Assembly (NCBI RefSeq): GCF_964340395.1
Contig: NC_135550.1
Coordinates: forward strand, 11,322,408 to 11,386,407
DNA length: 64,000 bases
Reading direction: 5' to 3'
From: Glandiceps talaboti
Lineage: Eukaryota > Hemichordata > Enteropneusta > Spengelidae
Position 1 is the first letter of the stretch, and each line of letters starts with the position of its first letter. The translations under genes and the position numbers were made by a program. The notes beneath the pieces are model-generated. The model saw only the letters and a list, made by a program, of their open reading frames with translations. It did no database searches and was not told where the DNA came from. Of this stretch, positions 50,874 to 62,400 are shown one piece after another.

Positions 50874-51958
50874 TTATTCTCCTCTAAGTCTTTTTGCCAA
50901 TATGAGGTCCTTTGGCATCAAAGTTACTCGTTTTGCATGAATTGCACAGAGGTAGCTGTCTTCAAATAAATCAACCAGGTAGCCTTCTGCTGCCTCCTGT
51001 TTATAAAGCAAGGAAACCAAAATGATCAGTCTGCCGGTCATGTGATTGACACTGTAATTTGTAAAGTATCTATGTCTTTACACTAGTTATAAAGATACAA
51101 TATGTAGTTACCCCTGACCCCTTTCTTTTACAGCATGTATTCATATTGCATGATAAAATCATCCGCTTTAGAGTCAAACGTTCAAGTAAGCCATAATTTC
51201 TTGTGCCTTCTACAAAATATACGTGTTTTATTTACCCAAACGTATAAATGAAAACAAAAGATTTCCTTTGGTTCAATATACAGCCTGGTACATTCTCTAG
51301 ATGCCTGACAGTATTGACTTGAAACACAAGTGAAAGTCTGTGTTTTTTTCTCTCTCAACCAAATTCACAATATAAAAATTATTTCGCTATCAGGTTCTAT
51401 GTTCAAAATTCGAAAATGACAATAGGAGGAGGACTTGTCATACATATCATAGAACAACAAGCAAACTACGATTCTACGAATGTTGCAGTAACACGAACGT
51501 GAACACGTGAGGTTATTGGTGCAACGGAAAACTTTACATTGTAAAATACATTGTCGATCGTAAACCGAGAAAGTTTTGTCAGGCCTGGTCACTCTTGTTA
51601 CCTACATTAAAACTGGTGCATATTACATGGATGATGTACGTACCTGCAATGCAAGCAACGCGAATGTTTGAATTCGTATTCCGGTGAAGAAATTTTGTGC
51701 AATTTCTTTTACTAACCGCTGAAACGGCAACTTACGAATAAGAAGTTGAGTGCTTCTCTGATATTTTCGAATCTCCTTCAATGCCAGAGCTCCTGGACGA
51801 TACCGAACTGGTCGTTTGATTCCACCAACGTGTTTTCCTTTTGCAAGCAAATTGACTTTTGTCGTTATTGATTGGCGAATGAACATTCTGGGTTTCGTTA
51901 TACCTGCCACGGTGACTTCGCTGTTCTTTCGCTTAAACGCTTGCTTTGTACGAGCCAT
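50874..51958 (-). CDS. Divergent histone H3 variant, 2 exons, 145 residues
   Basis: Exon 1 is 51644-51958, exon 2 is 50874-50996, with a phase-0 intron of 647 bp inside helix alpha-2 (LLALQ|EAAEG). The fold core matches H3: [72 protein letters not shown]. The first residues ARTKQ keep K4, but the rest of the tail is rewritten ([19 protein letters not shown]...), is nine residues longer overall, and lacks both ARKS sites (K9/S10, K27/S28). Alpha-2 has CENP-A-like wording (ALLALQEAAE), but loop 1 lacks the CENP-A insertion, so I call it an H3 variant, not CENP-A. The intron suggests replication-independent expression. It could be a recent variant under drift, but the open frame and clean splice sites argue that it is functional. 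Confidence 0.88.
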
Positions 51959-52099
51959 GACACTTTTCTGGAGTGTGTTACCTAAATTTTGTTAAGAACT
52001 GTTCTCCGAATTCTATACTTTACAAAAAAATAGAAATTTTCCCCAGTGCTGTAAAAGGACACTTACGAAGCAGTAAAAAATTCGTCTGCTGTTTTCGTG

Positions 52100-52160
52100 A
52101 CAAGAAACCATCACGTGATAGTATAAAAGTCACATGACCCAGGCTGCGCCTGGTTCGCTG
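52100..52160. promoter_or_regulatory. Candidate H3-variant promoter motifs
   Basis: About 150-200 bases upstream of the H3-variant ATG lie ATCACGTGAT, TATAAAAG (plus strand; TTTTATA on the gene strand) and GTCATGTGAC on the gene strand. E-box-type CACGTG and CATGTG sites flank the AT-rich box. This is motif reading only. Confidence 0.3.
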
Positions 52161-52867
52161 CAGCTGATCTTCACACATTTTTCGTCGTTCGCTTGATCTC
52201 AACAATCATAAACCGAAGAAATGTTCATTTTTGTCGGGCATTCAATCGTAGAATAATAACTATCTAACCAAGATATTTGTGTTATTCATGGTCAATATTA
52301 AATATATTAAAAGTCCCGGGATCGGATTTAAAATGACCCCCCCCCCCCGGTATTTTGATAATTTAGCCCTACTATAGTGGAATTGAATATAAATAAGCAA
52401 GGCTTTCTTGACATTCTTATCTGAAATGCCGTTCTTCTAATTTCTCCTATCTTCAAATGTATGTTTCATGTAAGTTCAAGTTTACAAATACATGTAAATA
52501 ACACATCATTCCACAGGCCACATCCAAAACATACACATTGCGTCAGCAGAAATGTGTTTTGGCTTACAAGAATGGTAATAACATTACAAGGAAGAATAAT
52601 ATTGCACATTTTCTTCATTCTCACACTTTTGACTTAGTATTGGTGTATTTGTATAAATGTTACCAAACCTTGCTGTAATGTCTTCGAGATTCTTCATTAC
52701 ACACTCTTATGACCATGTATATAATCCATATTTTCTGTTCAAAAACAATAACTTGGCTTGTGCATGGTATAATTTTTTGTATTCACATAAGCCTGAGCTA
52801 AATTTTTCATTATGCAAATTAAATGTCAATGTCTAAAGCATGACAAGACTGTATTAATTGGGATTTA

Positions 52868-53235
52868 AAAGTGGCCATATGGAATTGGGTATTTCTTTTG
52901 GAATTTTAATTCATAAAACAACTTAACTATGTTTTTCTACTTGACAACACTATGAAATAGCAGATACCAAGTCCATGTTTGTGACTCAATAAGTTGGAGA
53001 AGATTAATTAATGTGTAAAATGATTGTTATTGTACATACAATGACCATTCTCTCAAACCAGAGCTGTTTCTTCCATGACACTGCGAAATAACAAGACATG
53101 TTTTGGATGGTAAAAGAGGCTGTGGTTTGCAACAATGACAATGATGAATTATTAAAAACATTTTTTAGTCTTTTGCACTATATTGAGTTACAAACACAGA
53201 CTTGGTATATATTTCGCCACTTTTTAACACTACAT
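52868..53235. mobile_element. Long-palindrome MITE family, copy 3, truncated and interrupted
   Basis: Left arm AAAAGTGGCCATATGGAATT then TTTTGGAATTTTAATTCAT is intact, and the apex ATTGTTATTGTACATACAAT is recognisable. After the apex about 100 extra bases (around 53050-53155) precede the inner right arm (TTGAGTTACAAACACAGAC). The outer right arm is missing. The extra bases carry the words shared with 604-700 and 1858-1905. Confidence 0.75.
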
Positions 53236-54149
53236 AAACTTACCATACCAGACCCTTTCACCAATTCCATGAGGACCCTTTACCCTTGTATATTTATATG
53301 TCAGTCTGAATTGCTCCGATTGGTTGTAGTTTCAAAAAATAATTATACAACTCATTTTGTCTGTATATATTACGATTTATTAGGCATTTCCGACAGATGA
53401 CAGCCAAAGAACAAAATCAACATAGTATATTCTACATGTAACAAATCTAAACAAATATTTTTCAATACTATGTGAAAAGTTACATGTATTTATTTTACAT
53501 GTAAATAATGAATTATACAACATAATCATAAAAAAAGATTGATGGTAGAGTAACTCTAGATTGTTCTCAGACTTGCGTGGATTTTAAATCATCAGACACC
53601 ACCAGCCAGCCATCATTCAAAAGAAATATGACAATAGCTCAAAGGAAAACAACACTATGTGAACAGCTGTTGTTTCCATTTTTTGTATGGGCTTCCTCAG
53701 CTCACATATCTAGTAAATATAACTTGATGGAAAATTATTGATATTCTCACTACATGATTTATAAAATGCGCACAATGGGAAACTACGAAATAACACAATG
53801 CTCTTTATATTATTGGCTTACATAGTACAATGACTCAAAGAAATTAAGAATGTTTTGCCAAAACATCAAATTGTAAACTAACATGAAAAATTATCACATA
53901 CTCGAGTGACAATCAAGGTTTCGGCTTGGGTGACAATGGTGATTCTGTTCTGCAGATATAATCAGCCTGTAATCAAGATAAGTGTAAACATTGAAATTCC
54001 CAAAAAACGTACACTGTAAAATCAAAGACGTCATTAGAAACACCACCACTATTATGAGTATAATTAAACCAACGTCCATTCTATAATTTATATCAAAATG
54101 CAATGATTTGTGTCCATCTTTGTATGCCATAATCTTGACTGCTGCCAGT
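53236..54149. other. Intergenic between MGME1 and the H3 variant, no supported gene
   Basis: The only candidate is a minus-strand frame 53894-54235, whose second half has one strong hydrophobic segment (MDVGLIILIIVVVFLMTSL). It could be a small membrane protein, but it has no homolog I recognise and partly overlaps an inverted repeat. Confidence 0.3.
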
Positions 54150-54425
54150 GCTGGTGTCATACAGCGAATTTCACAATACCGCTCAGCTTTCCTGTTTGAT
54201 ACAACCAATAAGAAACTGCACATGCTACACTTCACGACTGAATGAGTACAGTTTCTTGCTATTTTTTGTCTAAGTGAAATGAACTACGCATGCCACCATA
54301 CAGACATCAAATGAACACCTCAAAGGATGTCATTTTACGTGCCCTTCATTGGGTGTTGATTTCTGCATGGTTGTATCAAACAAGAAAGCTGAACAGTATT
54401 GTGAAATTCACTGTATCATCTGTGG
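54150..54425. repeat. Inverted repeat, about 65-bp arms, 120-bp spacer, beyond the MGME1 stop
   Basis: GAATTTCACAATACCGCTCA then GCTTTCCTGTTTGATACAAC (from about 54166) is mirrored at about 54350-54415 (GTTGTATCAAACAAGAAAGC then TGAACAGTATTGTGAAATTC). Arms are about 90% alike by eye. It may fall in the MGME1 3' UTR. Confidence 0.8.
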
Positions 54426-54527
54426 ACATGTATACAAACTGAGTTTGAGGAACGTTCAATGATTGTTTTTCATCATATAATGCCAATACCAATATGACTG
54501 AACAAAGTAAGTTTGCTATTTGGAATA

Positions 54528-55042
54528 CTAATATGTGTCTGTGTCACTTGCGTCTCGGGCAGCCCTTTCTCTTTTTCTCATTTCTTTATAGAAATACAGT
54601 CTTTTCAACCACTTTTCCCAGTAAAACTGTGATGTGTCCTTTGGCATAAAATGTACATGTGCCTTTTGACCACTCTTATAAGAAATAACAAGGAGAGTAT
54701 TTTCAACCTGAAAAAAAAAGAAAGCAGAGAGAAAAGAGAGATTGGTGATAATATAGCCTTCTAAGCATACTGACATTATACTCTTGATTTGCCCATTTTT
54801 TTTCCATACTTGTTTAATATCAAAGATAATTTTCCATTCTTTTCCCTTTGAATTCCAAACCTAGTTATTCTAGTATTTAGCAGCCACATTCACCCTAAAA
54901 GTGAAGGTAAGAGAAGTGTTTTCCTCAGAAAAAACTCAAGAAGACATTGTAACTTATCAAAACTGAGGAAAAATTAAATGTTATGCAAGTATATTCAAAG
55001 ACTTTGGTGTATTTACCACATACATTTGTATTTTCAATCATA

Positions 55043-55076
<34 letters not shown>

Positions 55077-57578
55077 CTTACCAATCAATCAATCAATCAA
55101 CCAATTAATCATCAGTCAGTGGATTGGTGAATGAATCAAATCTGAATTATTTAATAACAGACTTACCTCAAGACCAAGACTGTCCTCAAAGTTGACAGCA
55201 CCAGTGTATGCAGCTGTTTGTAATGGTGAATCAAAACACCTGGCTAGAGTTGGTTTGGGGGTCTTTGAAGTTTTCCAATCAATCACACATAATTTACCTC
55301 TAAAATAATAACAATATTATCAATCACCAAGCATCAATAAGCTTGGACATTTTTTACTTCTGTGGGCATCAGAAATGTGCCTTTTCAATACAAAAACAAT
55401 TTACCACATGATGTGACAACTCTTAGAAAGGCATATGCATATTTGTATAGCTACTCCTAGGCTGAGCGACATCTGGCCAGGTACAGGTGCAGGATGATTT
55501 CCCAGAGTTCTGGCCTTGTGATGTCAGTGTCCTCTCTCTCTATATATGTGAAACTAAAATGTTTTTTCATGACTAGCTTTTCATCAACCACTTTATGAAC
55601 TACATAACTGAACAGTCACATATGAAAATGCCGATGATCAGAAAAATTCCTTTTTTTCACACTTATCATTAAAAAAACTTACTTATAAGTTGCCAGACAA
55701 TCTAGATAGCCTCCATACTGAAGTACTGGGTGTTTGATGTGTTTCTCTGTGGCTTTTACATCAGTGATTTGAGGCAGGACAGTTGATAAACTTTTCCAGT
55801 GTCCTTGATTACCTTCACCCACTTCAATCTCATTGAGAGGGGTTCCAGTGAAGTACATCTGTATACATCGGTGTAAAGCACTCCCTTCTTGAAGAGTCTC
55901 TGTAGAATGCAGAAAACAAAATTTGAAACAGACAGCAGATAATCACTCTGAGAATAAAAAGGAAGTTATAGACACTGAACTTGAAACCATATTGTTCATT
56001 CTTTGTTCACCAATCACTTCTACTTGTTAGATGTGTGGGTATTTTTCAAGTAAACAACTTTCACATTTGCAGACACAATAGACTGTAAAATATGTGTAAC
56101 CACGACTGTACTAATCTACCAAATATCCTGCACAAGCCAACCAGATTGGGTTGCAGCCAATCAAATATGTTCGTGAATACTGGCTGATCAGTGTGACCTC
56201 TAACGATACCCAGCCAAATTTTGTTGTTGTGAGTCAAAATTATAAAAACTGACATTTCTTGTGAGTCACAACATAGAAAGAGATAGGGGAACACCAAATT
56301 TTGGTGCATCACTAGAAATTATGTGCATCAGTGGAGCGTCAAATTGGCTTAGTGGGCACACTGTGGCTGATAGTGCTCGTGTGACACAGATGTCTGTATC
56401 TTAAATTACACACAACTGACACACCAGCTTCTGTGATTTGGTGACTTGGCTGGATTTTGGAAAGCAACCATACAGGTCACTGTCAATATCATTGGAAATT
56501 GCAAAAAAATTTATAATCCAAGGGCTTTCAAAAAAAGTTAAGTTGAATATTCTGGCATCTATTAAACACCGATACAAAAAAGTTGAGTTTCTATACGATG
56601 CTATGTGTGATACTCTATATAAACCTAGATAATTTCACTACTCGAAAATTTTGTTATTTTATAGTCTTTAACTAGTTCTCAAAGACTGATTTTTACTAAT
56701 TATGAGACTGGTACATAGTGTTCATGAACAAGAAGGCATTTTAGTCACTACTCATTTTTGCCTTTTTGTTTTCCAGTGAAATAAGCAAAAATAAGTTTTT
56801 AGTGAAAATGTCCATGTTTGCAGTAGTTGCTGACAAAGCAAAATGATAACCATTCAGTAAGATTTGACAACATCAAAAAAATTCATTTAGGTTTGTTCAA
56901 GGATTGAGTGAACTCAGCTGCTGCATGGTAGGGAAATAAGAGTAAGCTCTCTGCTTTTTACCTGACATTGCTAGATAGAGGGCGCTCAATATGTAAAATA
57001 GCCAAAACATCCCAAACACAGTAATCCTTCACTACCAGTTAGCAATAGCTTAAATTCATCAGTACATTACCCTCATTTAGTTTTAGGAATCCTTCTTCTC
57101 CTAGTTCCTGGATCATTTTCCTTTTCCATTTCAATAACATCAACAAGTTGTTAAGGGGCATCGTATCCTGCAATATCCGTGTAACACTCGGAAACCTTTC
57201 CCCTTTCCTGACATCCATAGAAACAGACTTCCAGTTCTCCAAGACAAATCCTGCATCTTTTTGCAATGGAAAGCTTATCAAGTTTTTTGGAATGTTCTTA
57301 TATCTTTTAGTGTCAGTGGCAGGGATATCAGAAACTGTCCATGGTTCACTTTCACTGTCAATTTTCTGTAAGTTTTTATGAACTTCTCTTGGTAGATATG
57401 CAGCTTTACCCCAACCTTTGGAGGACACTTTTACAATTCTAGTGGTAGCACTTCCATAGTGTCTTTGTTTGTGGTTGCTTGATTCTGTTTCTTTCCATGG
57501 CACAGTCTGCAGCACTACACTTCTTTGTATTGTCTGGCAACACCCTCCTCTTCTTAAAATACTCTGGATTACAAGCAT
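54528..57578 (-). CDS. MGME1: MGME1: mitochondrial genome maintenance exonuclease 1, 4 exons
   Basis: Mitochondrial single-strand DNA exonuclease of the PD-(D/E)xK superfamily that trims 5' flaps and helps turn over linear mtDNA. Exons in coding order: 57071-57578, 55683-55899, 55167-55299, 54528-54707; all junctions GT..AG, phases agree, 345 residues (human 344). The N-terminus MLVIQSILRRGGCCQTIQRS is basic and uncharged by acidic residues, as expected for a mitochondrial presequence. Conserved blocks: FPSVTRILQDTM, MIQELGEEGF, LHRCIQ, GGYLDCLATYKGKLCVIDWK, FDSPLQTAAYTGAVN, FYWEKWLKRL. Catalytic residues are D236, D249 and K251, matching human D238, D251 and K253. It is divergent with the SNX5/6 gene and carries a hAT MITE in intron 1. 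Confidence 0.95.
55043..55104. repeat. (AATC)n microsatellite
   Basis: Tandem AATC units with one interruption (AACTTACC). MGME1 intron 3. Confidence 0.9.
56189..56363. mobile_element. hAT MITE with 8-bp target duplication, copy B (175 bp)
   Basis: Ends CAGTGTGACC and GGGCACACTG. TGGCTGAT at 56181-56188 and at 56364-56371 is a perfect 8-bp target duplication. Same length and interior as 32921-33095. MGME1 intron 1. Confidence 0.93.
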
Positions 57579-57890
57579 TTTGCATTGACCATTATCATCT
57601 ATCTACTGTGTGACAACAACAAAAAGCAAAAACAAAAAAATGAGGTTTCTAGACTAGTGTGATGAAAATCAAATGTGAAAGGACTTGAACTTATTTATCT
57701 TTATTGATAACAGATACCTACATGTAGATCACCAAAGATACACTGAGAATTATCAGTACAACTTACAAGTAAAGTTAATTTAAAATATATCTACTAGATG
57801 TAGAAACCTGAATGTCTTCTGTAAGGGTTGTTTTTTCACCACCTTCCCTTTGTTATCTATGTCTTTTTAAGGGGTAAACCGTTGAACTTG

Positions 57891-58003
57891 CAGTGTTTTC
57901 CATAGACTCTATGGTAATATATTTTGGGAACCCTGGTAAAATGACATGGGGACCCAATATATTTACCTACTTAAAGTACTCATTGCCCTTTGCAGAAACA
58001 TTG
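57891..58003. mobile_element. CAGTG-type MITE, copy 2 (113 bp)
   Basis: Begins CAGTGTTTTCCATAGAC and ends GCCCTTTGCAGAAACATTG. The interior TTTGGGAACCCTGGTAAAAT matches copies at 22373 and 63840. No target duplication is clear. Confidence 0.6.
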
Positions 58004-58269
58004 ACGAACATACACACCCACTTATGTGAAATTTGAAGGCATGATTTGTTAGGATATAGAACACATGCAATTAGCCATCGTCAATGTATATATGCACCAA
58101 ATCATGTCAAGAAATTTCAAGTGTGCATTGAACAATATTGAACATGTGAACTTTGCTATCATCAACACATTACATATTTGTACCAATTAATTTATATGAA
58201 ATTTGAGGATTGCATTCTTAAGATATAGCCTTGGCAAAAATAAGTAATTATGCAAATTTCTCATTAATT

Positions 58270-58628
58270 AAGTGGCCATATGGATGAGAATTGGGTATTT
58301 ATTTTGGACTTTTAATTTATAAAACTATCAGTGAACTATTTTATCATGGCGTCCTACTTGACAAACCAATGCAAAAGAACATATGTTAAGTCCTTGTTTG
58401 TAACTCAATAAATTACAAGACAGCTAAGTGAGTAAAAAGTTTGTTATTGTACGTACAATAACAAATATTTTACACATATTTTAGCTTTTTGCAATGTATT
58501 GCATTACAAACAGAGACGTGGTCTATGTCTTTTTCACATTGATTTGTCATGTAGGACGCCATGATAAAATAGTTTTATAAATTAAAAATACAAAATGAAT
58601 ACCTAATCCTCATCCATAGGGCCACTTT
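58270..58628. mobile_element. Long-palindrome MITE family, copy 4 (359 bp), best preserved
   Basis: Left end AAGTGGCCATATGGATGAGA, right end CCTCATCCATAGGGCCACTT. TTAA lies next to both ends. The apex at 58440-58465 is a perfect 26-bp palindrome centred on GTAC-GTAC. Bases 58334-58357 are an exact reverse complement of 58551-58574, and this 24-bp block (ATCATGGCGTCC inside) is absent from the other copies. Confidence 0.88.
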
Positions 58629-59482
58629 AAAATCAAAACTTGTAATCAAAACAAGTGACGTGTGCTTTGTTATTGTCAATGTATGTACATAAATTATACG
58701 AGTTGTATAATATTTGAAGTTGATATTGCCAAAAATCATTATTCAAATTGCACATCAAAATCAAAAGGTACATCAATGAGCTTTATAATGTGGGTGTGTG
58801 TTGTTGTTTGTACGTATATGTGAAATTACAGATTTAATCTGCAATACATTCTTCAGATATTGTCTAATTGACAGACATAAATAATCAATTAAATCAAATT
58901 ACTCATCAAAATAATAAAAATCAAAAGCTACATCGAAGCTTTATTGTACATGATATAGGAATTGTTTTCAGTCATAAATGTATGCACCACATTATTTGAA
59001 AATTGAAGCTTGCATTCTTAAAATATTGCCTACTAATTATTTCTTTGTATACTTCTTTGTTTGAGGTATTATTATTACCACAGACAATTAACTGTGGTAT
59101 TTACATTGCTGGATTGCCCCCCCCCCACCCCCCACCCCCACACACACACGTACGTACGTAGGCGTACATGCCAAAGAGGTAGGTACAGCACAATATCTGT
59201 CACATACATATACGATAAACCATAGACCCTTGTGCACGTGGAGGGTCTATAGATAAACATACCTTTGAATGCAATCAGATCTCTCTCGTGCTAAAACTTT
59301 AGTGAAGAATATTTGAATATAGCAGTGTGTACTTTACTTTCACTGCGAGATTGCTATGAAAAGAGTGCAGTGGCGTGCTAAGCTCACAGCTGATATCCTA
59401 ACCTCGTTGTCATTCCCGCCGGTCGAATTCCCAGGTTCCATTGCGCATTGCATTTATCATGTGATACCTGACGATAGTAGCC

Positions 59483-62400
59483 ATGATGGTGGGTGTGCTT
59501 CCTCTACCAAATTATTTTCGTGTATATATACTTTTTTCATAAAATTGGTACTTACCACTTATTTCTTTGATTTCAGGACGGACTAGATGACCACCCTGAC
59601 CTCCTCTCCGAGGATCAAAACAAGGTATATATATTATTTTACTCGTTTTTGTACTCCACCCACACGTGTCAGAGCTAAGCTAGAAAAGTGGAGACAGGAA
59701 GAGATCCCATCATAGTTACATGACAGACAAATTTTAATACCGCCCGTGAAATTCAGTTTTATGAACACTGTCTTAGCCAACAGTTTATACCACAGAAATA
59801 ATAGAATTGTATGTTTATTAGGAAAATTGAAAAAAATACGATTTATTTCGACATACCTGTGCTAATGTTGACAAAACAATGATACATCGAAATTCCGCCG
59901 ATATCCACCCCTTTTTGTGTGTCAATGTAAACTTCCCTAGTGAGAGATATTCGTTAAAATTCTCGCTTTCTTGTCGAAGCCCTACAATTTCTTAATAAAC
60001 GAACAATACAGTACAGTAATGACCGTTTTCTAGTAACATAATTCTGTACTTCACATGAAAGTAAAAATGCACGTACAGTTTATTTTGCTGGTAAAAAACT
60101 AAAGTACACATTTATGTAGACAGGCCATAGACATAGGCAGATTAGCATATATGATATACTGTGTAGCGAAGAGATCTTACCACTATTGTAGCAGCATATA
60201 TTGCCATGACTTCTGCATGGCAGTCTATTTGATCATAGACCCACACGTGTAGGTTCTATGATTTGATACACCATGGAGGTACAAGGGGAGATTATACCTC
60301 CATGGATAGATAGACCCAGGTACTAGTTACTATATCACATTCACAGTTGTATTTATATCTCATCAATATAATTTTCATACTTTCATTTTTTACATTTGAC
60401 TTTTATGATTGCGGTTTGATTGAAACTTAGTGGTTCAGATGTTGAAATAATGATAGAAACACATCCCACTGACAGGTAATATGGACAGTCAACCATTTTG
60501 AATGTAATGTTATCAAAAACACCTTGAAAACCAAGGATCATCACCTTTTCATAACAGTTTCTTTTTCAGACATAAAAATAAATAACATCATCAAATATCG
60601 TTCCAATCTTGTTCGGTAATTATTTAGTCTTTTAACCAAAAGCCTGTTTAGAAGAAAAAAAATCTTCTATTTATGGTGGGTTTCATAAAAACCTTATTGT
60701 AAAATAACATATAGACAAACATAATCTAAATAATATAGTAAAAAAAATTTCAAGAAAAAAAAAGTACAATCGTCCTATTATACTGGTAAGATTAAACAAT
60801 TTGTTAATTTTTTTCCATTTCATTACACAGGGGAGGTCAGAGACCGTGGACCTGAATACAGATACATCATTACTTGTTGATATCTCGGATGCATTGAGTG
60901 AACGAGACAAAGTGAAATTCACTGTGCATACCAAGGTAAAAACTAAAAATAATTTACATGTATAGACAGAAATGGCTGTGAATAATGAAGTATGGCTTTG
61001 ATGAAAAGAAGCCATTTTATCTGGCCTGTGTATAATAGTGACTGTGCCAGCAAGTAGATTCGTTTGAAAACAGATAGACATACAATTGAAATTTGAGTCT
61101 AATGGATCAACTTTTCACCTCCAGTTTGTATTATTTACACAAAGCTTCCTTTGTCACTTTTGGGTATTTATATATCAATGAATAGTCAAAGTGGGTACAG
61201 TAATCGGACTGAGTGATGCAATAGTAATCCATTAATAGAAAGTACACAAAGCAGTTATGTTCCATGTGAACTAAATAAAATTACCTGTTAGCTTTATATA
61301 ATGGCCTTAATTGTATTTTTATGGGGGGTTGTATTTTTATGGGGGGGGGGGGGGGCGTAATAAAAATGAGACTTTAAAATCTGATCACAATTTGCTAAGT
61401 ATGACCTGAATCTAATTGGTTATTAATTAGCATAAATAAATAGTGAAACTAATTGCTAATTAGGTTAATTATCAACAGTGGTCACACCTATTAACAATAG
61501 ACATTTATAATTATTTGTTTTACAACATACCAGGTACATTACAAATTAATTATTAATAATAAATAACTATAATTTGTAATAAATTGTTCTTGTTACATGA
61601 CCCTGGGTTCTAATTACTTCAAGTAACTTTTGCCTGTTGAGTTTGACAGGCTTTATGTTGCCTGGCGATAAAGCCAGCAAAACGAACAGTTTGACAAAGC
61701 CTGTTGACTGGAAAAAATGAAACGCTACTTGTAATTAGAACCCATGGTCATGTAATAACAATTGGAACTATTTATTGCTATGTTTTACCACCCTGGTGGA
61801 TATATTTATGTGTAATTTGTATTTATTATGAAGGGAACCGAATAGAGAACAGGGAAGAATTTTTTTTGTTTGCTTCCCAAATTTGCACTATGTTTTGATA
61901 TAGCAATTCCCACATATATGATATCCAGTGAAACCTGTCAAACATGTTGGGTTTTTTTTAGAGTGAACTCTTATTTATTATTCAATCAACAGACTACCTT
62001 GCCTGAATTTAGGGAAAGTGAATTTTCAGTTGTACGTCAACATGAAGAGTTTGTATGGTTGCATGACCAGTATGTGGATGGTATTGATTTTGCCGGAATT
62101 GTTGTAAGTATGATTTTATTTGATGAGTCTACATAGAAAACAATTCTTAGGATGTTATGATCTATGCAATGTAATGAGATGAGGAGATTGCAATAGGTTG
62201 TGTTTGTTTCGATATGTTTATAGATGTTATAGACCCAGTTTAGAATTAGGGTTAAAATGTAGGTGTGAACAACAGTGTTGTCCGGCAGAATTTTAGAAAA
62301 AGGTGGTCCATAGCAAGAGAATGAACCTATGAAATCCGTATAGCCTATTTCCTATACAATGACTACGATCATCTCCACTCACAGATTTCTGTGCTAGAGT

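Larger units (their letters stand above)
57579..59482. promoter_or_regulatory. Divergent MGME1/SNX5-6 upstream region
   Basis: The 1.9 kb between the two start codons must hold both promoters and 5' UTRs. It also holds two MITEs (57891-58003, 58270-58628) and a C-rich/CA simple repeat (59106-59160). The nexin 5' UTR probably includes the GC-richer stretch 59380-59482. The palindrome CCATAGACCCT...AGGGTCTATAG lies at 59220-59252. No TATA box is seen. Confidence 0.45.

Noticed and set aside
50874-51958. CENP-A identity for the H3-like gene
   Set aside because: Loop 1 has the same length as canonical H3 and the N-terminus is ARTKQ; only the alpha-2 wording recalls CENP-A.
53894-54235. Possible small membrane protein
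   Set aside because: One hydrophobic segment but no homolog recognised, no clear exon partners, and overlap with an inverted repeat arm. Kept only as a remark.
59356-59586. 76-residue frame starting MKRVQWRAK before the nexin
   Set aside because: It reads through the donor at 59489 into the intron; the nexin N-terminus MMDGLDD is obtained only by splicing from the ATGATG at 59483, so this is 5' UTR.
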